Assembly (NCBI GenBank): GCA_033297205.1
Contig: MU859077.1
Location: 186,001-250,000 of the forward strand
DNA: 64,000 bases
Origin: Pseudoneurospora amorphoporcata
Taxonomy: Eukaryota; Ascomycota; Sordariomycetes; Sordariales; Sordariaceae
Direction of reading: 5' to 3'
A program made the position numbers and the translations under genes. The notes beneath the pieces are model-generated. The model was not told where the DNA came from, searched no databases, and saw only the letters and a list, made by a program, of their open reading frames with translations. Positions 56,324-64,000 of this stretch are shown piece after piece; positions within the stretch are counted from its first letter, which is position 1, and every line of letters begins with the position of its first letter.

Positions 56324-57481
56324 CTACTCATCCTCATCTTCTGCATCAGTGTGGTAGTCAAACGCATTGGGCACCGCAATGGGCGCGTCCACTTCGTCTT
56401 TGTCCACTAGCCCAGCCACTCCTCCTTTCTTTTCTTGTTGTTCGGTTTGTTGAGGCTGCTTTGCTTCTCGTTGCTGTTGCTGTTGCTGCTTTTGCCCTTG
56501 CTCGTGCTGCTGATGTTGCTGCTGTGCAACATCAAGATGCAAAGGAGCCCCCAACCCAACCAACAACTGCGCTCCCGCATCCGACGCCTGTCTCCCCCTC
56601 AACAGCGCCGTCATGACCTGCGCCCACTCCCATGGCCTCTCCCTTGACCCAGGTAAGCTATTAAAGTACTCCCACCCCATCACCCCTCCGAACCTCGGAT
56701 GCCTTCCCACCAGCAGCGGCAACACGCCCGCCAGCGCCGGCCAGGCGACCCAACCCCCGCCGTTCTCCGGGTTCGTGATCAATCCGACCACAATCTTCTC
56801 CGGCGCCCATCCTTTGATCACCATCATCTCGTACATGACCGGATTACCACAATCCCCCCACCCGCAGTAGAACTGCGTGTTATACCACGCTATCTCCTGC
56901 CCGCGCATCACCTCCAAAGCCTCGTAGTCGAAGCCCGACAAGTTGTGTTGCGGGTTCAGCATCGCGGCCGCTACGGGCGCGAGGGTGATGAGGAAATCCG
57001 GCCCGAAGTCCTTGCGGAGGCGGTCGATGAGGTGGATTACCCCCGAAAGGGACATTTCTTCTTCGACATCCAGGTCGAGGCCGTCTAGTCCCCGCTCCTG
57101 AATCAGGCGTCTAAGAGGCTGGTAGTACCGCTCGAAACGGGCCATGCCTTGGACATCAGAATCTGGATCGGAGACGTCGAGGCGTTCGAAGCTGCCCTTG
57201 GCTGCGCCGCCGAGCATGCCGAGGACTTTGATGCCTGAGGCTTGGAGGATGCGGAGTTCGGCCCATAGGGTTGTGAAGCGCGAGTGTGAGGGCGGGTGGT
57301 CGTTTAGCGTGATGCCCTGGGGGTCGGAGTTGATGTGGATGGCGGCGAGGATCAGGTGGGTGAGGTGGATGCCGGGTTTTTGGAGGAAAGGGAGGACGGA
57401 GATGGGGTCGCCCGAGGGGGTGTGGTGCGTTTGGTAGTAGGTTATGAGGCGAGGAACGTGTTGGTGGGGGAGGGGGGGCAT
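56324..57481 (-). CDS. GH18 chitinase-like hydrolase without signal peptide, 385 aa
   Basis: A glycoside hydrolase 18 barrel enzyme that would hydrolyse beta-1,4-linked GlcNAc polymers or N-glycan cores by substrate-assisted catalysis. The start at 57481 gives MPPLPHQHVPRLITYYQTHH; the first strand begins immediately and no signal peptide is present. The catalytic motif DxxDxDxE is complete as DGLDLDVE, residues 133-140, with Glu140 as the acid. Other conserved parts are GIKVLGMLGGAAKGSF (strand 3), EIAWYNTQFYCGWGD with the substrate-holding Tyr, and GGVMGWEYFNS near the end of the barrel. The barrel finishes near residue 300. A Gln-rich tail (QQQHQQHEQGQKQQQQQQ) and an acidic end follow. A single exon. 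Intracellular or unconventionally exported action is inferred. The tail could be dispensable, as CAG/CAA slippage is likely there. Confidence 0.9.
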   Translation of the reverse strand: MPPLPHQHVPRLITYYQTHHTPSGDPISVLPFLQKPGIHLTHLILAAIHINSDPQGITLNDHPPSHSRFTTLWAELRILQASGIKVLGMLGGAAKGSFERLDVSDPDSDVQGMARFERYYQPLRRLIQERGLDGLDLDVEEEMSLSGVIHLIDRLRKDFGPDFLITLAPVAAAMLNPQHNLSGFDYEALEVMRGQEIAWYNTQFYCGWGDCGNPVMYEMMVIKGWAPEKIVVGLITNPENGGGWVAWPALAGVLPLLVGRHPRFGGVMGWEYFNSLPGSRERPWEWAQVMTALLRGRQASDAGAQLLVGLGAPLHLDVAQQQHQQHEQGQKQQQQQQREAKQPQQTEQQEKKGGVAGLVDKDEVDAPIAVPNAFDYHTDAEDEDE

Positions 57482-58179
57482 TGCTGTTGTTTGTTTTTTG
57501 GTGACGATGTTTCGGGGGGCTGGTGATGAATCGGGTTGGTGTTGAAGTGAAGTCGACTGGCCGTCGTCGATCTAGCAGATGGTTAAGCAATGAAAGAGCA
57601 AAGGGAATTCCGTATGAAAAATACCCCAAAATCAGAGTTCAACGACTCGGACCTTGTGGGAAAAATATGTCGCAGTTGAACTTTGAGCAAAGGTTGTTCA
57701 TGGCAAGTGAGGCTGTATCAGGTCGGCCTACATCGGCAGTGTAAGCCCAACAGCGAACTGTCCAAATTCCAGCTGGTGGCGGTTGCCTTGGACGCACCCT
57801 GGCAGCTGCCTGACCTTGTAAGCCACCAACCAGAGAACAGTACGGCTTCTTGACTCCGCTTCACCTTGTCACCTCTTGCCAATTTGATCTCGTAGCTTCT
57901 CACCTTACAATCACTCATTCTTCAATTGTCTCAATCAAACTGTTGTCAAACGAAAATCACCAGTTATTCTTTGTGTTGTTTGTGTCTCGATATGTACAAG
58001 AAAAACGCGCCGAGCTTTGCTTCAGCGGAAAAGCAAACGCCGGGTATGATTGAAAGAAACATGCCACATCCATCCAACAGATATCCGAAACAATGACAGA
58101 ACCGCCCACAAATTATACCAACAACGCCTTCGAAACCCCATGACTTCTCACCCTATTATCATTATTTCATCGCAAAGAC
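57482..58179. other. Intergenic between GH18 and Ser-rich protein
   Basis: About 700 bp holding the GH18 promoter and the 3' end of the minus-strand Ser-rich protein gene. No gene seen. Confidence 0.5.
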
Positions 58180-61100
58180 CTATGCGCGCACCGAGCTTGG
58201 ACTTGCCCCCGACGGCCTACCAGGGAAATTAATCAAGAAGCCGTCCCGATCATAAAGCCCGAGACTCTCATTACTCTGCCTCCGCCGCTTACCCTTCGGC
58301 GTCACGTACACCGTGCCCGTCTGAGCCTGCTTCGACCTCGGCGACGGCGATGGCGGGGGCGAATTCACCGTCAGCCCAATACTGATAGGAGACGAATTGG
58401 GCAACGCAAATCTGACCGGAAGCTTCCTCTTCCTCTCCTCGTATTCGCCCTCTTCCTTCTTCCTGCCCGCCAAAAAGCCACTACTGCCCTGCTTTTGGGC
58501 AGGACCATTAACATTACCAGCTCCTTGGCCTTCATTTTTGTTCTTGTCATCATCGTCATCGTCGTCGTCGAACTGAAACCGGCTCTTCAAAATGTCGACG
58601 TTAATCGGGCTGGGACTCCCCAATACGCGACTACTGCCGTAACCACCTAGGCTTCGGCGATGTCCATGGGCCGGAGTCAACGTTATCCTCTACGGCGACC
58701 CAGATCGGGATATCGACACGACTCTTCCTATCCCTGAGCCCGAGCCCGAACCCGAACCCGAACCGATCCGCGAGTGGTGCGCGTTCACTTGCCCTGATGT
58801 GATCGGGCGCACCCCACTACCGCTTCCGTTTCCGTTTCCGCCCGCTCTCTTCAAAACTTTCGGTGTCGACGGCGTCGATGGTACAGCTCCAGCCCCGCCG
58901 CTCAGTGCAAACAGATAATTCCTGCTCCCGCTTCGCCGATGGCCATAACTATGGTGACTATCCCGCCTCGGATTGGGGTTGAACCCGCCACCTCTAAGCG
59001 CCCATTGTGACGGGCTGGCAGTTGCCACTTTGCTATTCCTCCTGCTCAGATTGCCATTGCCGCCTCCGTTAACAACGTCGGTGTTGATGCTGCTTACGCT
59101 GGATGCCGTGCTGAGCACGCTGTTGGCGAAGGGGGCTGGTAGATGTTGCCGTCGTCTGTTCCAGTGTGTGCATTTATGAAGGGCCAGCGACGCTCGCGCT
59201 CGGGAGTTTGAGCTACCCCCGACCTGACTGGTGATTTGCTCTCTGCCACCACTGTCTTGGCATCGACATATCTGTGTTGTGTTGGCGGTGGGAGTACTAT
59301 TGAGTTCAACAGCGTGTTGTTATAGGTGGTGCTCTTGTTGGGTGGTGAGCGGAGCCCTCTGGGAGTTTCCCTTGATATCATGGAGCCCGAAGACGATGTC
59401 GGACTTGCGGAGTCTGTCGACGTCTGAAGAGAAGTTGGGCTGACTGGTACCTGGAAGGGATCGGCCATTGCAGTATGCCATGTGCCACAGCTGGCTTGGG
59501 CAATCACGCAGTTCTTCCCGGAAGGCACTCCTGGACACGGCAGTAGCCTAGTGGGCATCGATGGCATGGGGCCGATTGGTTCTTGTGCTATGATGGACTT
59601 TCGCACAAACGATCTCCTGTTGTTCTCAGCCTCGCCTTGAGATTTTGTCGAAAGAGGTCTTGGTACAGGACACCCGTAGCTCGTGAAGGGCCGGGTAGAG
59701 GATCCAGAGGGTAGAGAAGGTGCAGATGCAGCAACAGCGGACAGGGGAGCGGGCAAGGTGAATCGCTCGTTGTTGAGCGTGGAAGTCTGTAGGGTGACCG
59801 CGGGTCTTCCCGTTCCTGCCACCATAGCAGCACGGTCAGGGGATGGCGTCTTAGTCCCTGCCGATACTCTTGCTCCCCCTTCAGATGCTTCGTCCTCGCT
59901 GTGAATAGTGGAAAGAGATGCTGCCGAGGTCATAGAGCTGCGGTTCGACGGCATATCCACAGTCAAGAGGAGCATCTCGATATCTGTCTCGGCAACGCTC
60001 GAAGTCCCGGCTATGCTCGAGACCCGGCTTGGGCTCGTCAGTCCTGACGGCATCTCCGAGTAGGCAGGCTCGGCCAGGAGACTATCCGGCTCCGAGGACA
60101 ATGATTCCCGTGAGTCGGGCCGCTGCTCCTGCTCCGCTGGTTTGGGAACGAGCATTAGCGGTGCCACGAGACCACTGCTTGATGGACTGATAACGGGGAG
60201 TTCATGTTCCGCTCGAGTCCTTCGAGTTTCCTTGAGAGACTCGCTCCGCCGAAGACCAGGGTCGCGGCTTTCCTCGAGTCTCTTGGCCATATGCAGAGAC
60301 AGACCTCGATGGGGACCAGATGCCGCTGCTATTGTCGCCCGGTTTCGCCGCGACACTCCGCTGGTACCGCCTTCCAGAAGCCTCCTCTCCGTTGACCTGA
60401 GAATATCGGAGAGTGTCGACTCCGTTGATACCTGTCTGTTCTTCGTCGAGGTTGACTGCGTTCTAGGTATGGGAGTAGGTCTATCAGGGCTAGTAGTAGG
60501 GCTTGGGTTCGTGACCCTCAAGATCCTCTGCGGCTCGCTCTTGGTGTGTCTGTGTTGAACGACGAACCCTCTCCCCGTTCCGGCTTGTCCTCTCACTACC
60601 GCGGGCTGAGGAGGCTCGGGTAGCCGTCCCTCCATCGCGCCATAGGCAGATCTGATAGCACGTCGGCCGCTATCAGTGGAAGGAATCCCAAGACGACCCG
60701 TCATCGTCTCGGTCTCCAACTGCTCTGCTCTCTGGTCGCTCGCCGTGCCTTGACTCTGATTTTGACTCTCAGCAAGTTCCTGATAATCACCATCCAACCT
60801 GGGAACCGTAGGCGTTCTCGTCTTCAGCGGCCACGACTCCCGGATCCAATCTCTGCCTTTCCCCTTTCTCCAGTCAAACAACAATGACCTGCGGTTTCTG
60901 TTGTTTTCGTTGTCATTGCCATTTCCGCTTTCATCAGTAATGTTGCTCAACCCGCTCACTTCCGGCCCATGAAGCGCCTCTTCATCGATACATGCCGAGT
61001 TCGCCATCCTCCTTTCACTGGCACTGCTCTTCTTCCTACCCACACCCAGCAGCTTTGTCTTGTGCAGGCGAAGAAGACTGCCGGAAGAGGTTTTTCTCAA

Positions 61101-61610
61101 CCTGCTGAATGGCAACAGCGACCCTTGCCCTTGCTCTTGCGCTCCGCCCATGCCCATCCACGACATGCCCGGTAGCATAGAAACTGAAAGCACATCTCCT
61201 CCTTCTCCGTGCCCTCCATCTCCCAACCCTTCATCATCACCACCAGCCATCCTAATTTCTCTCCGCTTTCCCTTGACCTTCGGCAACAAGGATGTAGTAC
61301 TATTAAACCTCGAAGCCGACGCTGTCGTCCACGCCGCTGATGGAAGCTTCTGCAACTTCCTCGGGCTCTTTCGCGGGCTGCTACTGCCTTCTTCATTGCT
61401 GACCACGCCATTTCTGGCCCGAATTGTCGACGCAATGGTTGTCTCACCAGTCAGGTCATGACTCTCTTTATGTGCCTCAGCCGCCAATCTTTGACGACGC
61501 GATAGCCAGATGCCCAAGAAGGCGAGGGTGGCGGAGACGGTGAAGGTGCCGACGAGGACGATAGAAATGAGGGCGCCGAAGGGGAGGAGAGCCCCTGCGG
61601 CAGCGGCCAT
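58180..61610 (-). CDS. Long Ser-rich single-pass membrane protein, about 1100 aa, unknown function
   Basis: The start at 61610 gives MAAAAGALLPFGALISIVLV, the beginning of one hydrophobic segment (about residues 7-33) followed by basic WLSRRQR. The remainder is Ser/Pro/Arg-rich and disordered. The main frame is open to about 59136. Coding-like sequence then continues one frame over (FANSVLSTASSVSSIN, from about 59130), so either a weak-donor intron or a one-base frameshift near the G5 run at 59131-59135 separates them. A second junction is clearer: intron 58693-58634 (GTAGAG to GGCAG, 60 nt) removes an in-frame TAG and joins SRSGSP to SRVLGSPSP. The last exon has an Asp run, then VYVTPKGKRRRQSNESLG and YDRDGFLIN, stopping at 58180. 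No known domain. The topology suggests a cytoplasmic tail on a membrane anchor. Confidence 0.65.
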
Positions 61611-62969
61611 CTTGATTGCTTTCCTCTTTTTGAGTGAGGCTAGGGTTGTCGCTAGTCCGCGATGACGGTGATGGCTGCAGTTTGCTTGTTTCCGATTTCG
61701 ATCACCCTTGTTATTTCGATTCCTGCTCGGGGTGTGTTGCTCTTCTTGCTTTCTTCCGTGTTGTACTGCTTCGTATTTTTTGCCCCTCCGGTCGGTGTTC
61801 GTGACAATCAGATGCAAACAGTCAGCGCTAGTAGTACTTTCTTGGCCCTTTGTTGTTGTTGCTATCCTCAGCGCGTCGTCGAAGGCAATGCCAGGCCTCG
61901 CTTCTATCTGTTATGGCGATGCGAATGTTGAATTCTTTGTTCCCTCAATTATTTGACCGCAAGTCATAACCAGGTAATTCATGAACGTGAGAAAAACGAA
62001 CGTGGTGGGTTCGACAACAAAACCTCTGTAAGAAAGAGTGACGATGTAAACAAGAAAATACGAGAACAATGGTTCTTGTTGTTTGAATGCCGACCTGCAC
62101 CTACGGGCTGAGATAAAGCCGAGTGTTGTTGATCCAGTGCAGCCTTGTTGCTGCGAATGGAATGGAATGGAATGCGTTGCGCCGGGCAACACCACAACAC
62201 CACGACCTAAGACTACGTGGCAACATTCCAGCCCTCGTCATCATCATGACAACGTAAACATTGAGGTGTGATGGGTTGAGTTAACCATCGTGGAAAAAAG
62301 AAACATAAATAATAGATATGATGTGCGGTAAAATGGCGGTGGTGTTGACATGGCAACGGGTGGACGTACCTGGATCCCCTCAAGTTCACCAGATCGAGCA
62401 AATACAGTATTTGAGCACACACCGTGGATTAAATGGGGTTAAATTCTATGGCTGACCATCTTACATGCTCCCCTATGTTATTCTATTGTCCGCTCGTGAG
62501 AGAAACCGGCCGATCTACCGACCTCTATGCAGAAGTATAGAGTAGTATCACCGTAGAACGCCTGCCCGTGCTGATGGAGAAGATTGAAAAAAAGTATAAG
62601 TGACAACAATGAGGTACTTAATACCTACTATTGACCACGACAAACATGCAAAAGTGCAGGGAACAAGGCTTTGCAATATCAACTCTCATTCTAGCCTACT
62701 TTCTGAGGTGTATCTCCCTAAATCCACTGGCTTTCCCATACCACTTCCTCTTCGACTGGATAAATCGGATAATGATCTGTTAAGATGCAAAGTCCAATCC
62801 ACCAAAAAAAAGATCCATCAGGGATATAGCAAAGCATAAACAAGAACAAAATGGCCATGAAGATTGCTCTTCACCAATGTGGCCCAGAGCCAACCATGTC
62901 ACCAGGAAGGGAACAAGGCCTGTAGAAGTGAAGTAAGGATACCGGAAATTCAGTCATATAGCATATGGC
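61611..62969. other. Intergenic, upstream of the Ser-rich protein gene
   Basis: About 1.36 kb with the Ser-rich protein promoter and leader, then the 3' end of the DUF1996 gene. A GGAATGGAATGGAATGG repeat lies near 62158-62175. No gene seen. Confidence 0.5.
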
Positions 62970-64000
62970 TTAAGCCCGGTGGTTCGCAGCGTGGCGGACC
63001 TTGTGGCGGTGCAAGTGCTGAGAGTACTGGCGGGCCTGAACGGTCTGGACAGCCGTAACCGTAGTGGTCGTGACGGTCACGTACTCGAGAGCCTCCTTGA
63101 TGACAACCATGCTGACAACATTGCCATTGGTAATGTACTCGGTCCTGATGGCGGTGAATTCACCATCCTCCTCCGCGACAACGGAAGGTGCCTCAGTGAT
63201 AACAGACGAAGCCTCGGTCGTCGAGCTGGGGACGACTGACGATGGCTTAGCAATGGAGACGAGAGTGGTGGTCGAGACGATGGAGTCGACAGCGCTTCCA
63301 GCAGCGGAGGTGGCGACCTTAGCAGCCTTGAAAATGCCTCCGGGCTTGTAGTCGCCGTTGGTGACAGTAGCGCCTTGGGAGTAAGTAGCAGTTGGGACCT
63401 CGACAAGGGTGGTATGCGATGCGGTCTTGTGGCCATTGGCGGGCTCGGGTCCGTAAGCAATCGGGACGTTGCCGGGAAGGGAATCGCCAACGACTCCGGT
63501 AACCTTCTCGTTCAGAGGACCCTGGAACAGCTTGACGAGCGAGTCGCTCTTCTCGAAGGTGCACTTTCTCTGGACATCCTCGCTCTGGATATTAAAGATA
63601 GGGCAGTCCTGAATCTTTCCGCTGTCGTTGGTGCAGGTTTCAACAGCCTGCTGAAGGAAGTCCTCGTCCCAGCCGTTCATGAAGTCGGCATGGTAACCAA
63701 AGCCCTGAACATCACCGTTGGAAAAGACGAACTGGCCAGGCTTTCCGACAAAGGCATTAGTAGCCCAGATGGTCTCATACATGAGGCCAGGGAGCTTGGT
63801 TTCGAAACCCTTGGGGCAGTTACCGTTCATGACAAGATCGGGGTATGCCATGTGGGACCTGTGGTCGTCAGAGTCGAGATCCTTGCCGTTCCAGCAAGAA
63901 GGGAACATGATTTCGGCGCGAATGCCATCGGCGCAGTTGGCATCGAGATAGTCCTTGTCCGGCATGTAGTGACGGTACAAGGTGCCCTCGGGAGGTTTGT
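62970..64000 (-). CDS. DUF1996 domain protein, C-terminal part (cut by right edge)
   Basis: At least 343 residues; the N-terminus lies beyond the window. The frame is open to the edge, so no start is visible here. The segment RAEIMFPSCWNGKDLDSDDH, then HMAYP, CPKGFETKLPGLMYE and FSNGDVQGFGYHADFMNGW, is the C-terminal half of the DUF1996 domain. Its conserved Cys, Asp and His residues are thought to form the active or binding site of this secreted fungal family. The domain is followed by a Ser/Thr/Val-rich region of about 170 residues and a basic His/Arg-rich end (HLHRHKVRHAANHRA). Members are usually secreted or wall-associated and their biochemical role is not settled. No WSC module or GPI signal is seen at this end. 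Confidence 0.9.
   Translation of the reverse strand, partial: KPPEGTLYRHYMPDKDYLDANCADGIRAEIMFPSCWNGKDLDSDDHRSHMAYPDLVMNGNCPKGFETKLPGLMYETIWATNAFVGKPGQFVFSNGDVQGFGYHADFMNGWDEDFLQQAVETCTNDSGKIQDCPIFNIQSEDVQRKCTFEKSDSLVKLFQGPLNEKVTGVVGDSLPGNVPIAYGPEPANGHKTASHTTLVEVPTATYSQGATVTNGDYKPGGIFKAAKVATSAAGSAVDSIVSTTTLVSIAKPSSVVPSSTTEASSVITEAPSVVAEEDGEFTAIRTEYITNGNVVSMVVIKEALEYVTVTTTTVTAVQTVQARQYSQHLHRHKVRHAANHRA

Noticed and set aside
58180..58680. Separate gene encoding the Asp-rich 166-residue frame
   Set aside because: It is in the same frame as the preceding Ser-rich coding sequence, and a 60-nt intron joins them smoothly, so it is better read as the last exon.

Overview
The window looks like nuclear chromosomal DNA of a filamentous ascomycete, most likely a sordariomycete and plausibly from the Sordariales. 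Genes carry short GT-AG introns of about 50-110 nt. The protein families are typical of moulds: a two-domain AA11 LPMO, a DUF3433 membrane protein, a fungal Zn2Cys6 regulator, a GT15 mannosyltransferase and a DUF1996 protein. Spacers between genes are long, rich in microsatellites and of roughly balanced base composition. There are no bacterial operons, rRNA genes, CRISPR arrays or phage genes.

Layout from left to right. The N-terminal half of the giant SAGA/NuA4 subunit Tra1 occupies 1-6111 (minus) and runs off the left edge. A short degenerate DNA transposon with terminal inverted repeats lies at 7316-7950. A secreted AA11 LPMO with a C-terminal chitin-binding-type module follows at 8346-9524 (minus), then a small GGCT/AIG2-like protein (12809-13462, minus) and a duplicated DUF3433 membrane protein (14045-17905, minus). 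Next comes a very long stretch, 17906-32626, where I find no convincing gene. It ends at a large Zn2Cys6 transcription factor (32627-35839, plus). Another gene-free stretch, 35840-40064, holds homopolymers, minisatellites and a tRNA-derived SINE-like element.

The right half is denser: gamma-tubulin complex protein GCP5 (40065-42890, minus), a KRE2/MNT1-type mannosyltransferase (44064-45460, plus), a WDR83/MORG1 WD40 protein (46079-47338, minus), divergent YJU2/CWC16 splicing factor (48441-49403, plus), and an 86-aa small protein (50418-50678, minus). After a 5.6-kb spacer come an unusual signal-less GH18 chitinase (56324-57481, minus), a long Ser-rich single-pass membrane protein (58180-61610, minus) with one unresolved frame junction, and the C-terminal part of a DUF1996 protein (62970-64000, minus) cut by the right edge.

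No operon-like system or gene cluster is evident. The genes are mostly unrelated housekeeping, cell-wall and regulatory functions. The one functional pairing is WDR83 and YJU2, both spliceosome-associated, which diverge from a shared 1.1-kb region containing a telomere-repeat-like motif. I found no convincing new multi-gene system. The best leads are the two mobile-element relics, the gene desert upstream of the regulator, the unresolved frame in the Ser-rich protein, and the small protein. All calls come from reading the sequence and from memory of the families; no database search was run.
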